Source: Siphonodentalium dalli (lineage: Eukaryota; Mollusca; Scaphopoda; Gadilida; Siphonodentaliidae). From it: DNA of 64,000 nt. The notes beneath the pieces are model-generated. The model was not told the origin of the DNA, made no database searches, and worked only from the letters and a program-made list of their open reading frames with translations. The translations under genes were made by a program, and so were the position numbers. Positions 15,101-26,494 of this stretch are shown here, one piece after another (position 1 is the stretch's first letter; each line of letters starts with the position of its first letter). The DNA lies in the NCBI GenBank assembly GCA_032622095.1, contig CP136068.1, positions 149,371,365 through 149,435,364 on the forward strand. The letters run 5' to 3'.

Positions 15101-18100
15101 TAACTCATGTTAATTCTAACCACATCATTACTCATGTTAATTCTAACCACATCATTACTCATGATAATTCTAACCACATCATTACTCATTTTAATTCTGA
15201 TTCATGTTAATTCTAACCATATCGTTACTCACGTTAATCACTCATATTAATTCTAACCACATCATTAATCATGTTAATTCTGACTCATGTTAATTCCAAC
15301 CACATCATTACTCGTGTTAATTCTAACCACATCATTACTCATGTTAATTCTGACTCATGTTAATTCTAACCACATCATTACTCATGTTAATTCTAACAAC
15401 ATCATTACTCATGTTAATTCTAACCACATCATTATTCGAGTTAATTCTAACCACATCATTACTCATGTTAATTCTGACTCATGTTAATTCTAACTCATGT
15501 TAATTCTGACCACATCATTACTCATGTTAATTCTAACTCATGTTAATTCTAACTCATGTTAATTCTAAATCAGGTTAATTCTAACTCATGTTAATTTTAA
15601 CTCATGTTAATTCTGACTCATGTTAATTCTAACTCATGTTAATTCTGACTCATGTTAATTATAACCACATCATCACTCATGTTAATTCTGACTCATGTTA
15701 ATTCTAACTCATGTTAATTCTGACTCATGTTAATTCTAACCACATCATAACTCATGTTAATTCTGACTCATGTTAATTCTAACCACATCATTACTCGTGT
15801 TAATTCTACTCATGTTGATTCTAACCATATCATTAATCATGTTAATTCTGACTCATGTTAATTCTAACCACATCATTACTCGTGTTAATGCTAACCACAT
15901 CATTACTCATGTTAATTCTAACCACATCATTACTCATGTTAATTCTAACTCATGTTAATTCTGACCACATCATTACTCATGTTAATTCTAACTCATGTTA
16001 ATTCTAACTCATGTTAATTCTAACTCAGGTTAATTCTAACTCATGTTAATTTTAACTCATGTTAATTCTGACTCATGTTAATTCTAACTCATGTTAATTC
16101 TGACTCTTGTTAATTATAACCACATCATTACTCATGTTAATTCTGACTCATGTTAATTCTAACTCATGTTAATTCTGACTCATGTTAATTCTAACCACAT
16201 CATAACTCATGTTAATTCTGACTCATGTTAATTCTAACCACATCATTACTCGTGTTAATTCTACTCATGTTGATTCTAACCATATCATTAATCATGTTAA
16301 TTCTGACTCATGTTAATTCTAACCACATCATTACTCGTGTTAATGCTAACCACATCATAACTCATGTTAATTCTGACTCATGTTAATTCTAACCACATCA
16401 TTACTCGTGTTAATTCTAACCACATCATTACTCGTGTTAATTCTAACTCATGTTAATTCTAACTCATGTTAATTCTGACTCATGTTAATTCTAACTCATG
16501 TTAATTCTAACCACATCATTACTCATGTTAATTCTGACTCATGTTAATTATAACCACATCATTACTCATGTTAATTCAAACCACATCATTACTCGTGTTG
16601 ATTCTAACTCATGTTAATTCTAACTCATGTTAATTCTGACTCATGTAAATTCTAACCACATCATTACCCATGTTAATTCTAACTCGTGTTAATTCTAACT
16701 CGTGTTAATTCTAACTCATGTTAATTCTGACTCATGTTAATTCTAACTCATGTTAATTCAAACCACATCATTTCTCATGTTAATTCTAACCACATCATTA
16801 CTCGTGTTAATTCTAACTCATGTTAATTCTAACTCATGTTAATTCTGACTCATGTTAATTCTAACCACATCGTTACCCATGTTAATTCTAACTCGTGTTA
16901 ATTCTAACTCAGTTTAATTCTAACTCATGTTAATTCTGACTCATGTTAATTCTAACTAATGTTAATTCTAACCACATCATTACTCGTGTTAATTCTAACC
17001 ACATCATTACTGATGTTAATTCTAACCACATCATTACCCATGTTAATTCTAACTCATGTTAATTATGACTCATGTTAATTCTAACTCATGTTAATTCTGA
17101 CCATATCGTTACTCACGTTAATCACTCATATTAATTATAACCACATCATTAATCATGTTAATTCTAACTCATGTTAATTCTAACCACATCATTACTCGTG
17201 TTAATTCTAACCACATCATTACTCATGTTAATTCTAACCATATCGTTACTCACGTTAATCACTCATATTAATTCTAACCACATCATTAATCATGTTAATT
17301 CTGACTAATGTTAATTCTAACCACATTATTACTCGTGTTAATTCTAACCATATCGTTACTCACGTTAATCACTCATATTAATTCTAACCACATCATTAAT
17401 CATGTTAATTCTGACTCATGTTAATTCTAACCACATCATTACTCGTGTTAATTCTAACCACATCATTACTCATGTTAATTCTGACTGATGTTAATTCTAA
17501 CCACATCATTACTCATGTTAATTATAACCACATCATTACTCGTGTTAATTCTAACCACATCATTACTCGTGTTACTTCTAACCACATCATTACTCATGTT
17601 AATTCTGACTCATGTTAATTCTAACTCATGTTAATTCTGACCACATCATTACTCATTTTAATTCTGACTCATGTTAATTCTAACCATATCGTTACTCACG
17701 TTAATCACTCATATTAATTCTAACCACATCATTAATCATGTTAATTCTGACTCATGTTAATTCCAACCACATCATTACTCGTGTTAATTCTAACCACATC
17801 ATTACTCATGTTAATTCTGACTCATGTTAATTCTAACCACATCATTACTCATGTTAATTCTAACAACATCATTACTCGTGTTAATTCTAACAACATCATT
17901 ATTCGAGTTAATTCTAACCACATCATTACTCATGTTAATTCTGACTCATGTTAATTCTAACTCATGTTAATTCTGACCACATCATTACTCATGTTAATTC
18001 TAACTCATGTTAATTCTAACTCATGTTAATTCTAACTCAGGTTAATTCTAACTCATGTTAATTCTAACTCATGTTAATTCTGACTCATGTTAATTCTAAC

Positions 18101-19712
18101 TCATGTTAATTCTGACTCATGTTAATTATAACCACATCATTACTCATGTTAATTCTGACTCATGTTAATTCTAACTCATGTTAATTCTGACTCATGTTAA
18201 TTCTAACCACATCATAACTCATGTTAATTCTGTCTCATGTTAATTCTAACCACATCATTACTCGTGTTAATTCTAACTCATGTTAATTCTAACCATATCA
18301 TTAATCATGTTAATTCTGACTCATGTTAATTCTGACTCATGTTAATTCTAGCTCATATTAATTATAACCACATCATTACTCATGTTAATCACTCATGTTA
18401 ATTCTAACCACATCATTACTCGTGTTAATTCTAACCACATCATTACTCATGTTAATTCTGACTCATGTTATTTCTAGCTCATATTAATTCTAACCACACC
18501 ATTACTCATGTTAATCACTCATATTAATTCTAACCACATCATTAATCATGTTAATTCTGACTCATGTTAATTCTGACTCATGTTATTTCTAGCTCATATT
18601 AATTCTAACCACATCATTACTCACGTTAATCACTCATATTAATTCTAACCACATCATTAATCATGTTAATTCTGACTCATGTTAATTCTGACTCATGTTA
18701 ATTCTAACTCATATTAATTATAACCACATCATTACCCATGTTAATCACTCATGTTAATTCTAACCACATCATTACTCATGTTAATTCTAACCACATCATT
18801 ACTCATGTTAATTCTGACTCATGTTATTTCTAGCTCATATTATTTCTAACCACATCATTACTCATGTTAATTCTGACTCATGTTAATTCTGACTCATGTT
18901 CATTCTGACTCATGTTGATTATAACTCATGTTAAGTCTAACTCATGTTAATTCTAACCACATCATTACTCATGTTAATTCTAACTCAGGTTAATTCTGAC
19001 TCATGTTCATTCTGACTCATGTTAATTCTAACTCATGTTAATTCTAACCACATCATTACTCATGTTAATTCTAACCACATCATTACTCATGTTAATTCTA
19101 ACCACATCATTACTCATGTTAATGCTGACTCATGTTAATTCTAACTCATGTTAATTCTAACCACATCATTACTCATGTTAATTCTAACCACATCATTACT
19201 CATGATAATTCTAACCACATCATTACTCATGTTAATTCTAACCACATCATTACTCATGTTAATTCTAACTACATCATTACTCATGTTAATTCTAACCACA
19301 TCATTACTCTCGTTAATTCTGTATCATGTTAATTCTAACCACGTCAAAACTCATGTTAATTCTAACTCACGTTAACATCTTTACTCATTTTAATTCTGAC
19401 TCATGTTAATTATAAATAACTCATGTTAATTCTAACTCATGTTAATTCTAACTCATGTTAATTCTGACTCATGTTAATTCTAACTCATTTCAATTCTAAC
19501 TCATGTTAATTCTGACTCATGTTAATTCTAACTCATTTTAATTCTAACTCATGTTAATTCTAACTCATTTTAATTCTGACTCATGTTAATTTTAACCACA
19601 GAATGACTCATGTTAATTCTAACTCATGTTAATTCTGACTCGTGTTAATTTTAACCACAGAATGACTCATGTTAATTCCGACTCATGTTTATTCTTACTC
19701 ATATTAATGTGT
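3160..19712. repeat. 16.5-kb satellite of 16-bp and 27-bp units with higher-order structure
   Basis: The whole interval is built from two interleaved units: a 16-bp unit, CATGTTAATTCTAACT (frequently TCTGACT), and a 27-bp version of it with the 11-bp block CACATCATTAC inserted after TCTAAC. Rarer variants include a CACGTTAATCACTCATATT phrase. Diagnostic variants recur at fixed spacings. GTG(T/A)TAATGC before CACATCATAACTC occurs at 3259, 5341, 7689, 12021 and 16337. Other marked segments repeat with offsets of 2332 (4356 to 6688), 2098 (6688 to 8786) and 4316 (8786 to 13102 to 17418). So the left third uses units of about 2.1-2.35 kb and the right two-thirds uses a 4.316-kb unit. The last copy is cut short and decays after about 19330. 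It sits inside an intron of the SRCR gene. Confidence 0.95.
10540..10770. repeat. Homogeneous 27-bp block inside the satellite
   Basis: About eight consecutive, nearly identical 27-bp units without intervening 16-bp units; one unit carries CATGATAAT instead of CATGTTAAT. Because 27 is a multiple of three, frames stay open on both strands here. The block recurs 4316 bp later, near 14856-15086, and in shortened form near 19145-19330, with the same CATGATAAT variant at the same relative place. That shared error marks the 4.3-kb higher-order copies as recent duplicates. Confidence 0.85.
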
Positions 19713-19724
19713 CTATTGAATACA

Positions 19725-20098
19725 ATTTCCGTTAGGCATATTCGCGTGAACTTGCAGGTTGTGAGAATTTCGAAAAGCGAGCTAATCGCGTGACACAGAT
19801 ACATTTGCAGGTTGGGAGACTTTACTCAAGAAAGCCAATTGTCTGACACAAATTCAACAATTTTGGCATTTAAGAAACTCCTAAAATGTAATTTGTGCGG
19901 TGGATTCTATCACACCAATGTAAGATAAATGTGTTATATACACATTATGTTTGTAACGATTCATGTATCGCGACTCGGCTAGTTTCCGTGGCCATATAGC
20001 GACGAGGCGACCAAGGTCGCCTCGTCGCTATATAGCCATGGAAACTAGCCTCGTCGCGATACATGAATCGATACAAATAAATTGTGTATATAACACAT
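19725..20098 (+). mobile_element. Foldback element, copy 1
   Basis: About 375 bp matching, in inverted orientation, 61246-61620 at the other end of the window. It starts near the phrase GTTAGGCATATTCGCGTGAA and has two AACTTGCAGGTTG-like phrases, then a large hairpin. Homology stops just after TGTGTATATAACACAT, so the hairpin end is also the element end. No coding capacity. It may be a MITE or foldback element; no target-site duplication could be assigned with confidence. Confidence 0.75.
19931..20096. repeat. 166-bp hairpin (copy 1 of foldback family)
   Basis: Near-perfect dyad centred at 20013/20014. The left arm begins GTGTTATATACACA; the right arm ends TGTGTATATAACAC; the innermost stem is GAGGCGACC-aa-GGTCGCCTC. 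Arms are about 82 nt with a two-base loop and a few mismatches. Confidence 0.9.
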
Positions 20099-20383
20099 AT
20101 ATATATCACCGGACCCTCCTTCATAACGGTTGCTCAGATATTAGTGCCTCGGAAAAAAATGGACCTGGACGTTTTTAAAAGAAAGTGTATGGTTATCCAT
20201 GATTATGGATGATAATAGCCTTTGAATGGAATAAGTGTTCGAGTTTTCGCGAATGGCCGTAAAATTTTCCATCACGAATTAGTCAAATGATCAATGACCC
20301 AGCCCATGGCGTCATGTAGTCAGCCAACAGTGAAGAGATTAAACCGGTCTGAACAATAAGTCTGAATGTGTTGACGGACTCAC

Positions 20384-20547
20384 CGCATATAACTCCGGCG
20401 TCTTCGTTGTGTTGACAGTTGTGAATTTCCCAGCCCCGATGTGAACAGTCCTGGATCTGCGTTTCGCTACCACTGCATACAACATTATCCATCAATATCG
20501 AAACTACACCCTCGCCAAAGTATGCGCCTTCCTGAGCTAGTCCACCC
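20384..20547 (-). CDS. SRCR domain exon, C-terminal half (domain 1)
   Basis: A 164-nt internal exon. The acceptor ends tttacacag; the donor is TGCG followed by gtgagt. It supplies one base, 54 whole codons, then one base. The translation contains AQEGAYFGEG, ILMDNVVCSGSE, IQDCSHRGW, HNCQHNEDAGVIC. These are the hallmark second-half SRCR motifs: aromatic-FGxG, LDxVxC, the ExxLxxC helix and HNCxHxEDAGVxC. Four cysteines here plus two in the preceding exon give six. Joining with the exon at 44732-44591 completes a tryptophan codon and gives a domain of about 102 residues, the normal SRCR length. An open frame runs past the donor towards 20283, but the gtgagt donor directly after the final cysteine is the natural end. 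Confidence 0.9.
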
Positions 20548-22280
20548 CTGTGTAAATATGACAATAGGTCGTCGATCGGGATGAATACTGCTCTATCGCC
20601 AAAATTATAACGTACCAAAGCCGGACGCTTTGGGTCGTATATAGACTTTATCTTAAAATTTAGCTATATTTCCTCAAATACACGCGAAAACGCCTAGGCG
20701 GTTTCCGATCTTGTATCCTGGATGGCAACAAGGATATCGTGGATGGCAACAGCTAGTGCACGTGCGTTTCGACAACTGGCTTTCAAAACAAAACGTCTAA
20801 ATAACCAATTAAAAGTTATAAAATAATATAATCGTGTGCTACAAACGTAAAATAATCAATACTGATTTCAATAAAGTGGACCAAATGTGGAGACATGACC
20901 GAAAAAACTAAAAGATGTCATCCAAAAATGTGTTGGAATCCGAAAAGTTACGAACGTTACCCATTGTTTACAGCGCGCACGAATACGGACTAATTTAACA
21001 AATTCTATTTCAGCGAAGTAGGGAATTCCCCGTAATTCAGTACGGTCTTGATCAAAAGCTACTGGACGCATTTTTCTATTCGATAAAATACAGAAGGGAA
21101 AATCAAATTAATTTTATCTTATGTTAAGGATATAAAACAGAATACTTACGAAAAGTTCGTGATTTATTGCATTTCCTCTAAATGAATTTTAATGGGTGAT
21201 TTTAGTGCGAGTCAGAACTCGATTGTTGTTCAAAGTGTCGGAAAGTTCAAAATTCACCAAAACTCTGAATGGACAGTCATCTCCGGCAATGCCTCTCGCC
21301 AACCCTATCACTATCCAAGGAGATTGCACCCGTTAAAAGTGACAATTATGTCGAACATTTGAAACGAAAATATCGTCTCGTCGTCATTGAATCGGATTCC
21401 AGCCAAAGTGAAATTGAATAGTGACGTGAATTTCTCATAATTTGACTTATCACAACGTCGCGTGCTGAGAATTGTGTACGTTTTGTGTTGCGCGTAATAA
21501 AATAGTTCCTGTCTTAAATTGAGTTTTATTGCATTTTTATGGGACGAATTGTAAGATAAATTGATTTTATTACACACTTAGACGTGATTTATAAGGATTT
21601 CTTGGTGAATTAAAAGAAATTACGTCACCGGTGAGAGCACGCGACTTTTGACAGCCGGAATTATTGTCACTTTCTACAGCTCAAACATTGTTGAAGTTGA
21701 ACAGAAACGAACTGCCAACGATGATGCAGAAGCAGTTAATAAACCGGTAAAATGAAGAAGAATCTGACCTATTATCGACTCCGATGATCCGAACGATGTC
21801 ATATTCCAGTCAAATGAACTATGAAAAATTCCATGTGAACAATAAATTTATCCAGTTCCGTCGAGTGTTTGTTTACGTCGATAATTAATATATCCTCACT
21901 TCGAAACTTAGTTTTCTACTATTAGCACGATTTCCAAACATGTCCTGTATGAACCAACATTATTTACACACACCATCAGAATCTTCACAATATCCCGTTC
22001 CAAGTGCCATGCTTGTTCGGTCAGAATAAACACAATTTTGACAGAAAATTTCCGAAACTTTAAGAAATGAATCGCGCCAAAGTGAATCAAAATAATGAGG
22101 TGGATCGGTATCGTTACGTCACAATTATTTAAATTATGTGTCCATCCGCGTAACTGCATGCACGCGCAACTGTACGTTGGGGTTCAAAATGGGAGAATCA
22201 GCTGATCTGGGCTTATTTTGTCACATCTTCTCTTTAGAAATAGCAACTTTTAGTGGTTGAAAGTGTGTAATAAACAGAAT
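20548..22280. other. Intron, no gene recognised
   Basis: Unique-looking AT-rich intron sequence. Two short TGGATGGCAACA phrases sit at 20719-20750. Short open frames on the minus strand show no recognisable motif. No RNA gene seen. Confidence 0.4.
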
Positions 22281-22382
22281 AATCAATTGGTTTCGATGAT
22301 TACGTGACATAATTCACTCGAGTTTTACCAGGCCCGGCTCTCCTCGTGAATTATGTCACGTAATCATCGAAACCAATTGATT
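22281..22382. repeat. Hairpin, 102 bp
   Basis: Left arm from AATCAATTGGTTTCGATGAT, right arm ending ATCATCGAAACCAATTGATT. Arms of about 40 nt are essentially perfect around a ~20-nt loop containing CAGGCCCGGCTC. It is followed after 8 bp by a second, unrelated hairpin. Confidence 0.9.
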
Positions 22383-22390
22383 ACTCTCTA

Positions 22391-22543
22391 TATCATCACC
22401 ATGTGTGTTTCCGAGATCCGTATTCAATTCTTGCTGCCTTCTCTGGGCCGTCCATCGACTCGTCCTGCGGACTCGTCGATAGACTGCCAAGAGAAGGCAG
22501 CTCGACTTGAATACGGATCTCGGAAACACACATGGTGGTGATA
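22391..22543. repeat. Hairpin, 153 bp
   Basis: The left arm begins TATCATCACCATGTGTG and the right arm ends CACACATGGTGGTGATA. Arms are about 53 nt with few mismatches; the loop region (CATCGACTCGTCC / GGACTCGTCGATA) is itself partly self-complementary. The terminal GGTGATAAC phrase is shared with the hairpin at 46482-46632. Confidence 0.88.
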
Positions 22544-22559
22544 ACCTATATATATCTGA

Positions 22560-23497
22560 TTTTGTGACGTCACCAATTATTATCTAATACGACGCTGTTG
22601 TTTTGAATTTCGCGAGCGCGAATGTCGCACATTAGATCGGTGGGCTTAAAGCATTAATGTCGTAATCGGCTGACAAGAGGCCAACCAAACTCAGTCGACG
22701 TGCAACATTGTCCTATTTATATAAACGTCATAAACTCATTTATTTGTTTTATTTATAAGGGAAAGTAGGTCCATAATGAATTTCTTACGGGTCTACTCCG
22801 GCACTGGACTGGATCAAATCATCGGACCCTAGGAATTTTTAATATTTGTTTAAATAAACTAAAATCACCACTACTCAACACGATCTACGTATATTTCAAG
22901 CTTTATTTTCCAACAGGTGCACAGCAGTTGATTAATAATAAATGGTTTTGTGGAGACTATACCGTGCGAAAGGAAATAAGATAATATTTAATATGGATTT
23001 GATTGTTATCATAAGTCTTCATACTCACTTGCATCTGATAATCCATATATATCCTATTTTCTTGAATAGAATGAAAACACCTACTTATGAACAAAGCAGA
23101 AGATACATTTAGTTCCACGCGAATTCGGTCAATGGTGAAAGTGACACGATGACGTTGTTTGTCGACTATCGTTGAAATCGACATGTTATGGATGAAATGA
23201 ACATCCTGAGTATCTGAAGCGGGGAGCTCCCCCAGAACGTCAAGTAATATAATGGTTGGGTTCAGTTCCATGCACTCTCGACAACATATATAACTATTTA
23301 TAATTACCCCACCAAACATAAGCCTTATGCACGTGAATCTTATTTGGTGGGAATCTATTTAGTTCTTTTGACAAGAATTGTTTTAAACGCTACATGCAGA
23401 AACCCCTAACTCAGTATGTGATTGTTTTAGCTTTGGTTCGTTAATTACGCTTGCGTATATGATCATATTATTGTAGTAGGAGAAAAAGCCATTTGAA
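22560..23497. other. Intron, no gene recognised
   Basis: AT-rich sequence with a 120-residue minus-strand open frame (23319-22957) that has no motif I recognise and no clear splice context. I treat it as chance. Nothing else supportable. Confidence 0.35.
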
Positions 23498-23690
23498 AAT
23501 GTTGACGTTTTGAAAAACGCATGTTATGTTATCTGTTATAACTGTTGACCCCATCATTGAATACGTGGAACTTGTCATAACTTCTTAAAATGTGGACGTT
23601 TTGAAAACGCATGTTATGTTATATGTTATAACTGTTGACCCCATCATTGCATGCATGGAACTTACCATAACTTCTTAAAATGACGATTTT
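23498..23690. repeat. Two-copy tandem repeat, ~95 bp
   Basis: Two adjacent copies share AACGCATGTTATGTTAT, CTGTTATAACTGTTGACCCC and CATAACTTCTTAAAATG, offset by about 95 bp (23520 versus 23611). Confidence 0.8.
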
Positions 23691-23930
23691 AGCGGTGGCG
23701 ATACACGCATAACAGTAACTGTTCTGTAAGCGATATTGTTCTATGGTGTTTGTTATATTATGTTATTTGACATAACACATTTTAATACTGAGGTCAACAC
23801 TGCAGTATTATCGAAATGTTTGGCTCATCATTGGAGATAGAAATGTTTGGCCCATCACTGGAGATATACATATATATGTGCCATGACACTATTTAATTCA
23901 GAATCGTGCTGGAGATATATATCTTTTTGT

Positions 23931-24037
23931 TGGCGTTCTATAAAGTATGGATGCAAGTTGGTCTGATATTTTAAATAGCGTTCCACACATATAATTGTCA
24001 GGCCAACTTGCATCGATACTCTATGGGATGCAACGCA
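23931..24037. repeat. Imperfect hairpin
   Basis: The left arm around GCGTTCTATAAAGTATGGATG and GCAAGTTGGTCTGA pairs imperfectly with the right arm TCAGGCCAACTTGC and ATACTCTATGGGATGCAACGC. The arms are separated by about 40 nt. Confidence 0.6.
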
Positions 24038-24469
24038 AATCAACATCGATTACTAATATTTACGCTCAAACTGACTGCGTTTTCTTTTATATCAGAAGAA
24101 AATTATATTTGATTGGACACTGTGACCACTATTTTTAAATAGGCTTTCGATAAATTTCCATATCTCTTGACAAATTGTATTTTTTTTGTGGAAACTACTG
24201 AATGGAACAGACTCAATCGTGCTATAATATATATGCAATCCTCTGACGGTTCGAAGTCTCAGTTTGCAAGAATATTTGTATCTCTTAAATAGAATGATAA
24301 ATATACTTTAAATGCTTCTTCTATGTTTCTCTTTTTGCTAGCTCATTATGTGAGTGCCCTGATTGCCATCACATATAAATATGTCAGTTGAAAAGATATA
24401 ATTGTTCAAGTGACTTATTTGGGTTACCATTTGTCGAGATTGTGAAATTTGAACGCCCCAAAACTCCTT

Positions 24470-26470
24470 AAAATGATATGGAGATGGCCCTGGGTGACAA
24501 TATATAACTTATAGGTGGATATCGGCGAATAGCAATCAATGATAGTGCATACCCTCTCCTCATCCGTGACCCAAACGATACCAAATGTGATTTAATTCAT
24601 CGTATCATTAGAGAAGAACGTGTATGAGTTTGGTTGAAATTAGTGCTAAATATATTTGTATAAGCTTTGGTACAACTGCCATCCGCATGCATGCCTTTAA
24701 CGGCACCACTTTTGACATATTTAAACCACGTCCATTAGATTCATGGATGCTATGATATACTGGAGATGATTATATATAGGTTTGGTGGTAATCAGCAACT
24801 AAACAAATCCTTAGAATAGTTATGACCCCCCCCCCCCATTTCTCATCCAAAGGATAGTAATTTGGCGTCTTTTAAATCACACGATAATATTCCTCGTATT
24901 CTATATATAGAGAAGAATAAAATATCAATTTGGTGGAAATCTGCGCTCAAATAGTTTATTAAATCAATTGGTTAAAAGCTCCCTGCAAACGCTGACTCGA
25001 ATAGCGCCATATCGCGGAGGTGATTATGTATGCGTTTGGTGGAAATCGGCGACAAAACAATATCACCATATTTTTTTAATTTTGCCGACCTCCCCCTGTT
25101 CTTCCCCTGACACCAACAGCGTCACTTTAAAAATGTTTAACCCTCACCATTATCTTCCCGTAGACAGTTACCCTTCTTAGAACGCCTTGGTGCCATCTCG
25201 ATTGCACCCTGTGGAGTTATATATAGAACGCATACAGACAGACATAAAGACAGGACAGCACGATTTGATTTCTCGTATCATTTGAGAAGAACGTGTTTGA
25301 ATTTGATGGTAATTGCGTACTAAAAATATTTGTTATCAGTTTTGGTGACCATCCCTCCCTATTTCGGACTCAAGCGGTGCCACTTTTGTCGCCGTTAAAC
25401 CACACACTTAGACTCATTAGAGATGCATATATATAATTGGTGAACATTGGCGAGTATACAAATTCGTATCACATTTAAGGTCCCCGTATATCTCACACAG
25501 AGTGCACCAATTTGGTGTATCTAACACACGATATCATTACTCGTATCGTGGAGAAGTATATGTATCAATCTGGTGGAAATCGGCGCTAAACATATTGTTA
25601 TCATTTTTGTTCGTGTCCCTCTCACCTCTATACACCACTGACTCGAATGGGCCCACTTGTGACATCCTTAAACCACACAATTACCCTCCTGATATCATGG
25701 AGATGATTAGTTATATGTTTGGTGCTAATCAGGCCGACTAAACAATTTTTTATCAAATTTGTTGACCACCCCTGCCCTCCCCATCTCTCAACCAAACAGC
25801 ACCAATATGGCGTCCTTTAAATCACACGATTAGATTCCTCGTATCATGGATAAGAGCGTGTAACAATTTGGTGGAAATTGGCGCTAAATATTGTGTATCA
25901 ATTTTGGTTCCCCTCTCATTGCACCCCTGACTCGAACAAGGCCACATTTGATAGATTTAAGCCGCACAATTAGACTCCTCATACCATGGGGATGATTTTT
26001 GTATACGTTGTGGTGGCAATCGGCGACTAAACCCATTATTATCAAATGTAGTGCCCATCCCACCCCCCCCCCCAAATCTCTCAAACGACAACAATTTGGC
26101 GTTGTTAAATCACACAATTAGATTCCTTGTATCGTGAAGAAGAATATATATCAATTTGGTGGAAATCGGCGCTAAAATTAGTTTTATCAATTTTGGTGAT
26201 CCTCTCCCCTTCCTTGCATCTATGACTCGAACGACGCCACTTTTGACAAATTTAAACTACAACTTAGATTCTTCATATCATGGGGATGATTATATGTAAG
26301 GTTCGTGGCAATCGGCGAAAAAAAAAATTCTGCCCTCCCCTGTTCTGCCCCTTACAACAACTGCGTCACTTTAGAAAATTATCGTAATGACGAAAAAGTT
26401 ACCCCTAGTAGACAACTTTGGTATCATCTAGATGGTCCCCTGTGAATTTCTATAGAACACAGACATACAG
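24470..26470. repeat. Degenerate tandem repeat, ~290-bp period
   Basis: A diverged array in which the phrases TTTGGTGGAAATCGGCGCTAA (near 25573, 25869, 26157) and GGAGATGATTATATAT plus GGTGG(C/T)AATCGGCGAC (near 24768, 25700, 25991, 26284) alternate. Spacings in the better part are 288-296 bp. CCCC-rich runs and ACTCGAACGGCGCCAC-like phrases recur in each unit. Ends show TATAGAAC(A/G)CA followed by ACAGACA-type simple sequence (25218, 26450). Divergence between units implies an old array. Confidence 0.7.
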
Positions 26471-26494
26471 ACATTCGCAAATATAGATATAGAT

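Noticed and set aside
3160-19712. CRISPR array
   Set aside because: There are regularly spaced short repeats but no unique spacers. Unit and interval are both repetitive, and the sequence is eukaryotic.
20283-20383. C-terminal extension of the SRCR frame beyond the last cysteine
   Set aside because: A strong gtgagt donor follows directly after the final SRCR cysteine in the expected phase, so the continuing open frame is intronic read-through.
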